This document shows positions 1 to 7,755 of a DNA stretch of 33,372 nucleotides, one piece after another. Source of the DNA: Lacrimispora amygdalina (GTDB lineage: Bacteria; Bacillota; Clostridia; Lachnospirales; Lachnospiraceae); the NCBI RefSeq assembly GCF_003432035.1, contig NZ_QOHO01000101.1, positions 1 to 33,372 of the forward strand, in the 5' to 3' direction. The translations under genes were made by a program, and so were the position numbers. The number at the start of each line of letters is the position of its first letter. Position 1 is the first letter of the stretch. The notes beneath the pieces are model-generated. The model was not told the origin of the DNA and searched no databases. It saw only the letters and a list, made by a program, of their open reading frames with translations.

Positions 1-95
1 TTAAATATAAGTCGAAAATTGTCGATCACAAACCGCTATAACAATAAAGTTTTACATACAACTTAATAAATTTACTTAAAAAGTTAAAAAATGTA

Positions 96-124
96 TTGAC
101 AAAACATTGATGAAATTATATATT
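96..124 (+). promoter_or_regulatory. Promoter P1 of sugar ABC transporter operon
   Basis: A perfect -35 TTGACA (96-101) is followed after 17 bp by TATATT (119-124). It lies in a very AT-rich leader about 180 bp upstream of the sugar-binding lipoprotein gene. Transcripts from here would run through the palindrome at 214-234. Confidence 0.55.
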
Positions 125-206
125 TGATTTATAACTGAATTTGGTAAAATTAACCATAAATATTTAATAGTAAAAAGATATTGTAACAATTATCACATGA
201 AGCATC

Positions 207-234
207 TGCTATAATTCGACATAATATGTCGAAT
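207..234 (+). promoter_or_regulatory. Promoter P2 (extended -10) overlapped by a 21-nt palindromic operator candidate
   Basis: An extended -10, TGCTATAAT (207-215), has no clear -35. A perfect palindrome with arms ATTCGACATA (214-223) and TATGTCGAAT (225-234) around a single central A overlaps the end of this -10 and the expected start site. That is where a repressor operator would sit. The only dedicated regulator in the operon is the AraR-like repressor at 4314-5399, so I infer it is the likely ligand. The sequence is not the Bacillus AraR consensus as I remember it. Confidence 0.5.
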
Positions 235-305
235 CAAACAAAATACATATTTGCCTTATGTGCAAATTGTATATACTAAAAATGATATTATTAGGAGGGT
301 ATGAA

Positions 306-1496
306 ATGATGAAACGAAGAGTACTTGGAGTCATGCTTAGTGCAGTGTTGGCGGCATCTGCATTATTTGGATGCAGCACTTCCCAGACAGCTGCAACCAC
401 AGAGGCGGGAACCAAAGCAGCAGAGACGAAAGCGGAAACCACAGCAGGGACAACCGCTGCAGCTGCAGCCACGACAGAAGCAGCTAAAGCAGCAGGAAGC
501 GGCGGAAAAGTAGGTGTGGCTATGCCGACCCAGTCGTCTGAGCGCTGGATCAATGATGGTGCAAACATGAAGAAACAGCTGGAGGCTCTTGGATATCAGG
601 TGGATTTGCAGTATGCAGAGGATGATGTTCAGATGCAGGTATCCCAGATTGAGAACATGATTGCTTCCGGAGTTAAGTGCCTGGTGATTGCCTCCATCGA
701 CTCCTCAGCTCTGGTCAACGTGGAAGCTCAGGCCAAGAGTGCCGGAATCCCAATCATTGCCTATGACCGTCTGCTGATGGATACAGACGCTGTTTCCTAT
801 TATGCAACTTTTGATAATAAGGGCGTAGGTACAGCCATAGGTGAGTACATCAAAGAAGCAAAGCAACTGGATAAGGCAAAAGCAGAAGGCAAATCCTATA
901 CTATTGAATTCTTTATGGGATCTCCTGATGATAACAACGCACTGTTCCTCTATAACGGATTGATGGAAGTATTAAAGCCATATCTGGATGACGGAACCTT
1001 AAAATGCGAATCCGGACGTACTTCATTTGAAGATACCTGTATCTTAAGATGGTCTCAGGAAACGGCTCAGCAGAACTGTGAGAACTACTTAACCGGCTTC
1101 TACGCAGACAAAAAGCTTGATATCTGTGCTTCCGCATTTGACGGTTTTGCTTATGGCTGCAAGGCTGCATTAGAGGGAGCAGGCTATAAAGTAGGCGTTG
1201 ACTGGCCGTTAGTAACTGGTCAGGATGCAGAATTAATGGCAGTGAAAAATGTTATCTCCGGTTATCAGACCATGTCCATCTATAAAGACACCAGACTTCT
1301 GGCTGAAAAATGTGTAACTATGGTTCAGGCAGTATTAGAAGGCGGAAAACCTGAGATTAACGATACAACCCAGTACAACAACGGTAAGGTGGTAGTTCCT
1401 TCTTATCTGTGTACACCGGTTGCGGTTGACAAGGACAATTACAAAAAGATTATTATTGATGGCGGTTATTATACAGAACAACAGCTGGCACAGTAG
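306..1496 (+). CDS. chvE: Multiple-monosaccharide ABC transporter substrate-binding lipoprotein (ChvE-like)
   Basis: Periplasmic-binding-type sugar receptor, lipid-anchored outside the membrane, that delivers monosaccharides to the ATPase and permease encoded just downstream. The 396-residue protein begins with a lipoprotein signal peptide ending in ALFGC (Cys23). An Ala/Thr/Glu/Lys-rich linker of about 45 residues follows, then a type I periplasmic-binding fold starting at KVGVAMPTQSSERW. The IIAYDRLLMDTD and ASAFDGFAYG segments are typical of the ChvE/xylose-binding group. I chose ATG 306 rather than the in-frame upstream ATG at 258 because AGGAGG (293-298) lies 7 nt before it and the signal peptide begins there. 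The likely ligands are galactose, arabinose, glucose or xylose; the exact sugar cannot be read from sequence. Confidence 0.88.
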   Translation: MMKRRVLGVMLSAVLAASALFGCSTSQTAATTEAGTKAAETKAETTAGTTAAAAATTEAAKAAGSGGKVGVAMPTQSSERWINDGANMKKQLEALGYQVDLQYAEDDVQMQVSQIENMIASGVKCLVIASIDSSALVNVEAQAKSAGIPIIAYDRLLMDTDAVSYYATFDNKGVGTAIGEYIKEAKQLDKAKAEGKSYTIEFFMGSPDDNNALFLYNGLMEVLKPYLDDGTLKCESGRTSFEDTCILRWSQETAQQNCENYLTGFYADKKLDICASAFDGFAYGCKAALEGAGYKVGVDWPLVTGQDAELMAVKNVISGYQTMSIYKDTRLLAEKCVTMVQAVLEGGKPEINDTTQYNNGKVVVPSYLCTPVAVDKDNYKKIIIDGGYYTEQQLAQ

Positions 1497-1509
1497 CAGA
1501 GACGTACAT

Positions 1510-1545
1510 ACAGGCGGCGGTGGAAAAGACTGCCGCCTGTTTTCG
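1510..1545 (+). terminator. Intercistronic hairpin (attenuating terminator)
   Basis: The stem pairs ACAGGCGGCG (1510-1519) with TGCCGCCTGT (1531-1540), including one G-U pair, and is followed by TTTT. It lies between the binding-protein gene and the ATPase gene. Partial termination or 3'-end protection here would give more binding protein than ATPase, a common arrangement in ABC operons. Confidence 0.6.
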
Positions 1546-1575
1546 TGAAGGATAAAAAGAAAAGGAGTTGGAAAG

Positions 1576-3123
1576 ATGGCCGATTATATCCTGGAGATGA
1601 ATCACATCACAAAAGAATTTTATGGCGTAAAGGCGCTTGATGATGTGAATATCAAGGTGAAACGCGGGGAAATCCATGCTCTCTGCGGAGAAAACGGTGC
1701 CGGGAAGTCTACGCTTATGAACGTACTCTCCGGCGTTTATCCTTATGGAACCTACAGCGGTGATATTGTCTATCACGGAGCAGTGTGCCAGTTCCATAAC
1801 ATTAAACAAAGTGAGGCAAAGGGCATTGTAATCATTCATCAGGAGCTGGCATTAAGCCCATATCTGTCTGTAGCAGAAAATGTTTTCCTGGGAAATGAGC
1901 AGACAGGGAAAAAGGGCGTGATTGACTGGACCAAAACCCATAAGCGGGCACAGGAAATGCTGGCAAAAGTCGGGCTTGCCAATGAAAATTTAAATGTCCC
2001 CGTAAGCAGTCTTGGAGTTGGCAAGCAGCAGTTAATTGAAATTGCAAGAGCAATGGCCAAACAGGTGGAACTTCTGATTTTAGATGAACCTACGGCAGCG
2101 CTGAATGATGAAGAGAGCAAGCGCCTCTTAAACATTATGCTGGAACTGAAAAAGCATGGAATTACCTGTATTATGATTTCCCATAAGCTGAATGAAATCA
2201 GTTATGTCGCGGATTCCATTACCGTTATCCGGGATGGGAAGACCATAGAGACTCTGGATAAAGGGAAAGATGAGATCAGTGAAGACCGGATCATAAAGGG
2301 AATGGTAGGACGGGAACTGACCAACCGTTATCCGGAGCGGACCAGTGATATAAAAGATAAGATATTTGAGGTGGAAAATTGGAATGCTTATCATCCGGAC
2401 GATCCTGAGCGCCATGTGATTCAGGATGTATCCTTTCATGTGCGGGCCGGTGAGGTGGTGGGATTTGCCGGACTGATGGGTGCAGGAAGAACGGAACTGG
2501 CGATGAGTCTTTTCGGGAGATCTTATGGGCAGAAAATCAGCGGAACTATAAAAATAAACGGGAAGCAGGTCATTATAAGGAATGTGAGAGATGCCATTAA
2601 CAACAGGCTGGCATATGTTTCGGAAGACCGTAAGAATTACGGACTGATTCTCATCGACACTGTGAAAGGGAATATGACGCTGGCAGCTCTTAGAAACTTC
2701 TTCTCCAAAAAAGGAATTGTTAACAAAAATGATGAAATTATTTCCGCAGAAAACTACCGGAAAAAAATTAATGTTAAGTCTAATTCCATCAACCAGTCAG
2801 TCAGTTCTCTGTCTGGAGGAAATCAGCAGAAGGTCGTCCTCGCCAAATGGATGCTGACCCAGCCTGATATCCTGATACTTGATGAACCCACCCGGGGCAT
2901 TGATATTGGAGCCAAGTATGAAATATACTGTGTCATCAATGATCTGGCGAAGGCCGGAAAGGCCATTCTTGTCATATCATCAGAGCTTCAGGAGTTAATC
3001 GGAACCTGTGACCGCATCTATGTCATTAACGGAGGGCATATCTGCGGAGAACTTACAAGGGAAGAGGTTTCACAGGAAAAGATTATGAAGTGTATCATGG
3101 AAGACAACGGAAAGGAAGAATAA
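1576..3123 (+). CDS. mmsA: Sugar ABC transporter ATP-binding protein, two ABC domains
   Basis: Cytoplasmic ATPase energising monosaccharide import. The 515-residue protein has two fused ABC domains, as in the RbsA/XylG/GguA family. The N-terminal domain has an intact Walker A (GENGAGKST, residues 38-46) and Walker B ([11 protein letters not shown]). Its signature is degenerate (SSLGVGKQQ), as is common in this family. The C-terminal domain has a degenerate Walker A (GLMGAGRTE) but an intact signature LSGGNQQK and [18 protein letters not shown] lies just before ATG 1576. The permease gene starts 2 nt after its stop, so the two are translationally linked. The symbol follows the ChvE-MmsA-MmsB naming of multiple-monosaccharide transporters. 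Confidence 0.9.
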   Translation: MADYILEMNHITKEFYGVKALDDVNIKVKRGEIHALCGENGAGKSTLMNVLSGVYPYGTYSGDIVYHGAVCQFHNIKQSEAKGIVIIHQELALSPYLSVAENVFLGNEQTGKKGVIDWTKTHKRAQEMLAKVGLANENLNVPVSSLGVGKQQLIEIARAMAKQVELLILDEPTAALNDEESKRLLNIMLELKKHGITCIMISHKLNEISYVADSITVIRDGKTIETLDKGKDEISEDRIIKGMVGRELTNRYPERTSDIKDKIFEVENWNAYHPDDPERHVIQDVSFHVRAGEVVGFAGLMGAGRTELAMSLFGRSYGQKISGTIKINGKQVIIRNVRDAINNRLAYVSEDRKNYGLILIDTVKGNMTLAALRNFFSKKGIVNKNDEIISAENYRKKINVKSNSINQSVSSLSGGNQQKVVLAKWMLTQPDILILDEPTRGIDIGAKYEIYCVINDLAKAGKAILVISSELQELIGTCDRIYVINGGHICGELTREEVSQEKIMKCIMEDNGKEE

Positions 3124-3125
3124 AG

Positions 3126-4292
3126 ATGGATAAGAATAAAACAGTTAATATTAACATGAAGCAGTATGGTATGATTCTTGCTCTAATCGTGGTTTTCTTA
3201 ATCTTTGCGGCTATGACCGGCGGAAAAAACATGTCTCCGGCAAACATTAACAATTTAATCATGCAGAACAGCTATATTGTAATTCTTGCGGTAGGCATGC
3301 TTCTTTGTGTTCTGACCGGTAATATTGATCTGGGGGTAGGTTCCATTGTCGCCGTGTGCGGAGCGGTTGTGGGAATTATGATCGTAGATTATAAAACCAG
3401 CATGTGGGTGGCAATTCTGGCAGCACTGGCCATTGGTACGCTCTCCGGTATGTTCGTTGGATTTTTTGTTTCAAAGCTTTCCATACCTCCCTTTATCGTA
3501 ACACTTGCAACCATGCTTATGGGGCGTGGACTTACCTACACTCTGCTAAAGGCACAGACCAAAGGTCCGCTTCCGGCAAATTATACCTACATAGGCGCAG
3601 GATTTCTTCCAACTGTGAAAATTCCCTTTGGAGGGGGAACGCTGGATCTGGTATCCATCGGTGCGGCACTCATCGCATTTGTCTTTATTATCCTATCGGA
3701 AATCAGAAGTATAAAAACAAAAAAGAAATACGATTTTCCTGTCAATCCCCTGTGGCAGACGGCTGTCAAGGTGGGCGTAATCATGGTTATTGTGTGGTTT
3801 TTCTTCTATAAACTGGCTCGTTACAACGGAATTCCCTTTGTCCTTGTTATTATGGGACTTCTGGTTGCCTTATATCATTTTATTACCAGCAAGACTGTGG
3901 CAGGAAGGCAGATCTATGCCTTGGGAGGAAATGCAAAAGCAGCCCGTTTGTCCGGTATTAATACGGAAAAAGTATTTTTCTGGGTATATACCAACATGGG
4001 AATCATGTGTGCAATTGCAGGAATCGTTCTTTCCGCAAGAAATGCATCGGCAACGCCTAAGGCAGGAGACCAGTTTGAGATGGATGCCATTGCTTCCTGT
4101 TATATCGGCGGTGCTGCCACCTCAGGAGGAATCGGAACCATCATAGGAGCGGTTGTAGGAGCATTTATCATGGGAATCTTAAACAACGGCATGTCTCTTT
4201 ACGGCTGGTCCACGGATATTCAGAAGATCGTAAAAGGTGCTGTACTATTAGGTGCAGTTACGGTTGACTTAATATCCAAAAGGAAAAAATAA
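3126..4292 (+). CDS. mmsB: Sugar ABC transporter permease (MmsB/GguB-like)
   Basis: Integral membrane channel of the monosaccharide importer. The 388-residue product is strongly hydrophobic with about 8-10 predicted membrane spans. It carries the conserved sugar-permease segments GNIDLGVGSIVAVCGAV and GGIGTIIGAVVGAFIMGILNNGMSL. I chose ATG 3126 over the upstream ATG at 3090 because 3090 lies inside the ATPase gene, whereas GGAAAGGAAG at the ATPase end supplies a ribosome binding site and the 3126 start gives the normal N terminus. A hydrophilic stretch (IRSIKTKKKYDFP) in mid-protein fits the cytoplasmic loop seen in the long GguB-type permeases. Confidence 0.9.
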   Translation: MDKNKTVNINMKQYGMILALIVVFLIFAAMTGGKNMSPANINNLIMQNSYIVILAVGMLLCVLTGNIDLGVGSIVAVCGAVVGIMIVDYKTSMWVAILAALAIGTLSGMFVGFFVSKLSIPPFIVTLATMLMGRGLTYTLLKAQTKGPLPANYTYIGAGFLPTVKIPFGGGTLDLVSIGAALIAFVFIILSEIRSIKTKKKYDFPVNPLWQTAVKVGVIMVIVWFFFYKLARYNGIPFVLVIMGLLVALYHFITSKTVAGRQIYALGGNAKAARLSGINTEKVFFWVYTNMGIMCAIAGIVLSARNASATPKAGDQFEMDAIASCYIGGAATSGGIGTIIGAVVGAFIMGILNNGMSLYGWSTDIQKIVKGAVLLGAVTVDLISKRKK

Positions 4293-4313
4293 TAAAAGAC
4301 AGTGGGAGAAAAG

Positions 4314-5399
4314 ATGCAGTCTCAGGAAGCAAAATATATGGCGGTTGTAAAGTGGGTCATGGAGCAGATTCAAAGCGGAGTATTTAAGACAGGGGATAAG
4401 CTGCCGTCTGAGAATGAACTGAGCCGTGAGTTTGAACTGAGCAGGCAGACCGTCCGTCATGCCATTGATGTGCTGGAACAGAAAAATATGCTGACCAGAA
4501 TCCGGGGAAGCGGAACCTATTTAGGCGTGGGAATCCGGGAAGTGAGAAAGGAACGATACCAGAATATTGCTGTGATCAGCACCTATGTGGACAGCTATAT
4601 TTTTCCTCCCGTTTTAAAAGGGATTGAAAAGACATTATCAAAAGCCGGCTATACCATGCAGGTCGCATTTACAGGAAACAGGATTGAAAAAGAAGGAGAA
4701 ATTCTTGATAAGCTGCTGGAAAAGGGGTTCATCGACGGGCTGATCGTGGAACCGGCGAAAAGTGCGCTGCCTAATCCGAATCTGGATTCCTACCGCAGGC
4801 TGGCGAAACGGCAGCTTCCCGTTCTGTTCTTTAACAGCAGCTATCCACAGCTGCAATTCCCCTGTGTGGCACTGCATGATGAACTGGTGGCCAGGAAAGC
4901 TGTTGAGTATCTGATCCGTGCAGGGCACAGTAGAATCGGCGGCATCTTTAAATGTGATGACGGTCAGGGACATCTTCGTTACCTGGGATTTATAAAGGCA
5001 ATGAAGCAGGCTGGTCTCGGCATTGACAGGAGGGGGATCGTCTGGATTGATTCGGAGAGCCAGAATGATCTGGAAGCCTGGTCCGATTATCTTTTTAACC
5101 GGTTAAAGGACTGTACGGCATTGGTCTGTTATAATGATGAGGTGGCTTATCTGCTGTCAGGAATCTGCATGAAGAGGGGGATTCTGATTCCAGAAGATCT
5201 ATCCCTGGTTAGTATTGACAATTCGGAGCTTGCATCTTTGGGTGAGGTTTCCATTACTTCATTTCCCCACCCAATGGAGGCCCTGGGTAAAAAAGCGGCA
5301 GAAAACATGATTCGGATGATTGAGAATCCCTATTTTGATGGGAATTATCTGTTTGATTCTGAGGCAGTGGAACGCAATTCCATCCGCGTCAGAGTATAG
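4314..5399 (+). CDS. araR: AraR-like repressor: GntR winged helix plus LacI-type sugar-sensing domain
   Basis: Transcription factor of 361 residues. The N-terminal GntR-type winged helix (about 1-70) includes GDKLPSENELSREFELSRQT and RIRGSGTYLG. The rest is a periplasmic-binding-like effector domain beginning NIAVISTYVDSYIFPPVL, with FIDGLIVEPAKSALPNPNLD. Both resemble Bacillus AraR, the arabinose-responsive repressor. ATG 4314 is preferred over GTG 4302 because GGGAGA (4304-4309) is correctly spaced for it. The gene follows the permease by 21 bp and is probably co-transcribed, so it likely represses its own operon through the palindrome at 214-234 and responds to an imported sugar. The family assignment is firm; arabinose as effector is inference. 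Confidence 0.85.
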   Translation: MQSQEAKYMAVVKWVMEQIQSGVFKTGDKLPSENELSREFELSRQTVRHAIDVLEQKNMLTRIRGSGTYLGVGIREVRKERYQNIAVISTYVDSYIFPPVLKGIEKTLSKAGYTMQVAFTGNRIEKEGEILDKLLEKGFIDGLIVEPAKSALPNPNLDSYRRLAKRQLPVLFFNSSYPQLQFPCVALHDELVARKAVEYLIRAGHSRIGGIFKCDDGQGHLRYLGFIKAMKQAGLGIDRRGIVWIDSESQNDLEAWSDYLFNRLKDCTALVCYNDEVAYLLSGICMKRGILIPEDLSLVSIDNSELASLGEVSITSFPHPMEALGKKAAENMIRMIENPYFDGNYLFDSEAVERNSIRVRV

Positions 5400-5409
5400 G
5401 AGAGGGAAC

Positions 5410-5685
5410 ATGAGTGAAGATAAGAAGAAGCAGGGGGAGTCGCCTGCACCTGTCACCTTGTTTTTAAGGCTGGCGGGGGGAGGATATTTAGTCTGGCTGG
5501 CATTTCAGCTGGTGCCGGAACTTTTGATCTCTTCCGGGTCCAGAAACATAATCCAGCTGGTCTTTATGACATTGTTTTTTATTACGGGTTCAGCTCTGAT
5601 TATCTGGTCATTAAAAAAGATACTGATAAAACGGCCAGCCGGGACAGAACCATTGGGGGAAGACGAACAGGAGCATATAGAATAA
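5410..5685 (+). CDS. Small two-span membrane protein, function unknown
   Basis: A 91-residue protein that I do not recognise. A charged N terminus (SEDKKKQGESPAP) is followed by two hydrophobic segments (about 18-38 and 46-68), then KKILIKRP and an acidic tail ending EDEQEHIE. The basic residues after the second span favour both termini inside. The start is ATG 5410, with AGGAGAGGG at 5398-5406 overlapping the stop of the regulator gene, so it is translated as the last gene of the sugar operon. It may be a small accessory membrane protein; nothing in it points to transport or signalling. Confidence 0.7.
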   Translation: MSEDKKKQGESPAPVTLFLRLAGGGYLVWLAFQLVPELLISSGSRNIIQLVFMTLFFITGSALIIWSLKKILIKRPAGTEPLGEDEQEHIE

Positions 5686-5696
5686 AATTTAGAATA

Positions 5697-5732
5697 TCTG
5701 GAACCGGATTCCAGAAAAATGAATCTGTTTTT
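5697..5732 (+). terminator. Possible weak terminator after sugar operon
   Basis: A 7-bp stem, TCTGGAA (5697-5703) with TTCCAGA (5709-5715), is followed by AAAAATGAATC and then TTTTT at 5728-5732. The stem is short and the T-run is displaced, so this is tentative. Confidence 0.3.
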
Positions 5733-5754
5733 ACATTACTTTTACGAAACTGTG

Positions 5755-5810
5755 GTTACAGCAGTAATTGGAAAAGGGTATAATCGGATTTACAGAAACC
5801 AAAGTTTCTG
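5755..5810 (+). promoter_or_regulatory. Promoter and 5' hairpin upstream of phoH
   Basis: A perfect -10 TATAAT (5779-5784) has a weak -35 GTTACA (5755-5760) at 18 bp. Just downstream, CAGAAAC (5793-5799) and GTTTCTG (5804-5810) form a 7-bp dyad near the transcript start, ahead of the AAAGGAG ribosome binding site. The dyad could be an operator or a 5'-stabilising hairpin. Confidence 0.5.
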
Positions 5811-5832
5811 AAATTGCAAAGGAGTCCGGTAA

Positions 5833-7194
5833 ATGATAAAAACCTATGTGGTAGATACCAATGTTCTGATTCAGGCCCCTTACGCCATCAATTGCTTTGA
5901 GGATAACCGGGTGGTCCTTCCGGTAGCAGTACTGGAAGAACTGGACCATTTAAAAAAGGCTGAGGGCGAAACAGGTGCCAATGCAAGAAAAGCCATAAGG
6001 CTTTTGGAACAGCTGCGTCATCAGGGAGATTTACTGACAGGAGTGGAACTGGAGCATGGAGGAACAATAAGAATTGAAAAAAACTTTGTAGATGTTGTGC
6101 TGCCTGCGGATCTTCCCGATGACAAAATGGATAACCGCATTCTCAAGGTTTGCAAGGGGCTTGAGGGAGAGGTTGTACTGGTAACAAAGGACATATTGCT
6201 TCGTATTAAAGCGCAGATCATCGGGATTCGGGCGGAGGATTTTACAACCGAGCAGGTATCCGGACGAGAGGAGCAATACACAGGAAGAATCGAGGTTTTT
6301 GCTCCGGAAGAAAATTTTAAGGATTTCAAGAAAAAAGGAATTATGGCAGACCGGGTATATATAACCGACCAGTCAGGTGCAAGGATCAGCCCTAAGCTGT
6401 GGGAGAATCAGTTTGTGATTTTAAAAGCGGACCAGTCAACGAAAAAAACGGTGCTGGGACGAGTAAATGGAGATAAAATAGTACCTCTTGATTACTTAAA
6501 AAGCAGGCCTTACGGGGTGTCACCCAGAAATGCAGGGCAGTATTTCGCCCAGGAAGCCCTGATGCAGCCGGCCGAAACAGCTCCGTTAGTCATTATTAAG
6601 GGCATGGCAGGGACTGCAAAAACCTTTTACTCTCTTGCTGTAGGGCTTGAAAAGCTTCTGAATAATCCGACAGGGGAATACCGGCGGATTATCGTCAGCC
6701 GGCCCAATGCCCAGTTTGATTCCGACATCGGATTTCTTCCGGGAGATGAGCAGGAGAAGATCTCCCCTCTGATGAGACCTGTGATTGACAATCTGGAACA
6801 GCTCATTGATTCCAATGAGGAAAAACGATATGAGAATGAGGATGAACTGGCTGGAAAAATAGAAGAAATTTTTGCCAGAGGTCTGATTAAGACAGAAGCC
6901 CTGACCTTTATCCGTGGGCGATCTATAGTACAGACCTATCTGATTATCGATGAGGCCCAGAATATGACGCCAAATCAGGTAAAGGGAATCATAACCCGGG
7001 CCGGGAAAGGTACCAAAATAGTACTTCTCGGGGATCCCAATCAGATTGACCGCCCGTTTCTTGATGAGCGGACCAATGGACTCAGCTATGCCGCAGAACA
7101 TATGAAAGGAAGCGCGTTGTGCTGGCAGATCAGCCTGCAGGCAGAGGAGTGTGAGAGGTCTGTGCTGGCAATGGATGCAGTAAAGCGAATGTAG
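5833..7194 (+). CDS. phoH: PIN domain-PhoH ATPase fusion (PhoH2/YlaK-like)
   Basis: Cytoplasmic 453-residue protein joining a nuclease-like PIN domain to a PhoH AAA-type ATPase. The PIN part (about 1-135) shows VVDTNVLIQAP with Asp8, LEELDHLKK and a later LVTKD, giving the expected acidic residues. The PhoH part has Walker A GMAGTAKT (257-264) and a Walker B YLIIDEAQNMTP with DEAQ at 373-376. GDPNQIDRPFLDERTNGL near the C terminus is a family hallmark. Mycobacterial PhoH2 proteins with this architecture are RNA helicase/ribonucleases, and one is part of a toxin-antitoxin pair; no antitoxin-like gene precedes this one. It stands alone with its own promoter. Confidence 0.92.
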   Translation: MIKTYVVDTNVLIQAPYAINCFEDNRVVLPVAVLEELDHLKKAEGETGANARKAIRLLEQLRHQGDLLTGVELEHGGTIRIEKNFVDVVLPADLPDDKMDNRILKVCKGLEGEVVLVTKDILLRIKAQIIGIRAEDFTTEQVSGREEQYTGRIEVFAPEENFKDFKKKGIMADRVYITDQSGARISPKLWENQFVILKADQSTKKTVLGRVNGDKIVPLDYLKSRPYGVSPRNAGQYFAQEALMQPAETAPLVIIKGMAGTAKTFYSLAVGLEKLLNNPTGEYRRIIVSRPNAQFDSDIGFLPGDEQEKISPLMRPVIDNLEQLIDSNEEKRYENEDELAGKIEEIFARGLIKTEALTFIRGRSIVQTYLIIDEAQNMTPNQVKGIITRAGKGTKIVLLGDPNQIDRPFLDERTNGLSYAAEHMKGSALCWQISLQAEECERSVLAMDAVKRM

Positions 7195-7207
7195 ATTCAA
7201 TTACCAA

Positions 7208-7241
7208 AAGGTTTCCCCGGCAAAGGAACCAGGGAAACCTT
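7208..7241. terminator. Hairpin after phoH, possibly bidirectional
   Basis: AAGGTTTCCC (7208-7217) pairs perfectly with GGGAAACCTT (7232-7241) across a 14-nt loop, starting 13 bp after the phoH stop. There is no strong T-run on the plus strand; on the minus strand the stem is followed by TTGG. It probably ends phoH transcription and may also stop transcription from the minus-strand small ORF. Confidence 0.55.
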
Positions 7242-7346
7242 AAATACATAAATAGCCGGCAAGATTATTAATCTTTAAAGGTAATTGTATAATAAAGAAT
7301 TACTTGTTTATTACCGCAATGGCAGGAACCTAAAAAAACTGTATTC

Positions 7347-7523
7347 TCATGGTTGAAGTGCGTACCATGTTTTACATGGTCTGCGTTCACAACATCTGGG
7401 GATGTCCCAATCAATGTTAAATTTTTTCCTTAAGAATTCCCTTTTTTCAACTTCTGATTTCCCCTCTATAGATCTTAATACGTCTTCTTTCAATTCTTCT
7501 AATGCATTTTCCTGTACTTTCAT
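7347..7523 (-). CDS. Possible small protein or 5'-truncated gene remnant
   Basis: On the minus strand an ATG at 7523 opens a 58-residue frame that reads like a real protein. A charged amphipathic helix (MKVQENALEELKEDVL, then EGKSEVEKREFLRKKFN) leads into a Cys-containing tail (PRCCERRPCKTWYALQP). I do not recognise the family. The frame stays open upstream for 11 codons (CKQVFEGRGAV) that also look coding but contain no start codon. GAGGGG lies 12 nt before the ATG, which is further than usual. So this is either a short gene with a poor ribosome binding site or the tail of a decayed longer gene. The RPCKTWY codons overlap the hairpin ACCATGT/ACATGGT (7364-7380). Confidence 0.42.
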   Translation of the reverse strand: MKVQENALEELKEDVLRSIEGKSEVEKREFLRKKFNIDWDIPRCCERRPCKTWYALQP

Positions 7524-7681
7524 AACGGCACCGCGCCCCTCAAATACTTGTTTACAATATCATAATATTCATTCTATATTTTTTTGACACAAGCCCTGAT
7601 TTATGTCCTTTGTGTGTGATAATCGTGATAATATGAAGCATGTGGATTGCCTTTTTAATTGGTTAAAAATAAAAAAAGATA

Positions 7682-7739
7682 TTGACAATTTCAATCTACA
7701 AATGTAAACTAAATTAATAGTTTACATTTGTAGATTGAA
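7682..7739 (+). promoter_or_regulatory. BlaI-type double operator over the lipoprotein promoter
   Basis: The promoter is TTGACA (7682-7687), 17 bp, TAAACT (7705-7710). A 22-bp perfect inverted repeat (arms 7690-7711 and 7718-7739, 6-nt spacer) covers the spacer, the -10 and the start site. Each arm contains one TACA-NN-TGTA dyad: TACAAATGTA at 7697-7706 and TACATTTGTA at 7723-7732. TACA-NN-TGTA is the core of BlaI/MecI operators. Repressor bound to both would block the -10 and initiation. The BlaI-like gene 600 bp downstream is the obvious ligand. Confidence 0.8.
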
Positions 7740-7755
7740 TAAAAAGGAGAATCAC

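Larger units (their letters stand above)
1..305. other. AT-rich intergenic leader, no gene
   Basis: This stretch holds no credible gene. It contains the two promoters and the palindrome annotated separately. GTCGA also occurs at 11-15 and 21-25, matching the core of the palindrome, so a second weaker regulator site near the left edge is possible. The AGGAGG ribosome binding site of the first gene is at 293-298. Confidence 0.6.
7195..7755. other. Intergenic region between phoH and the BlaRI-like unit
   Basis: Besides the phoH terminator, the small minus-strand frame and the BlaI-type promoter/operator, which are listed separately, I see no further gene. The remaining 7524-7680 is AT-rich. It contains TTGACA at 7584-7589 but no -10 at a usable distance. 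Confidence 0.5.

Noticed and set aside
209-568. Minus-strand 119-residue Ala/Val-rich frame
   Set aside because: It is the antisense of the repetitive Ala/Thr linker of the sugar-binding lipoprotein; the composition is an artefact of that repeat and there is no ribosome binding site.
5833-6240. PhoH2-type toxin-antitoxin pair
   Set aside because: The PIN-PhoH fusion is present, but no small antitoxin gene precedes it; the upstream gene is a membrane protein belonging to the sugar operon.
6586-7200. Minus-strand 204-residue frame opposite phoH
   Set aside because: It lies wholly antisense to a well-conserved PhoH domain and has no recognisable motif or start signal.
7364-7380. ACCATGT/ACATGGT hairpin as a terminator or RNA element
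   Set aside because: The stem is only 7 bp with a 3-nt loop, has no T-run and lies inside the small coding frame, so coincidence is likely.
7402-7587. Plus-strand 61-residue frame between phoH and the lipoprotein
   Set aside because: It has no ribosome binding site and a Ser/Phe/Asn-rich composition; the minus-strand frame over the same bases looks far more protein-like.
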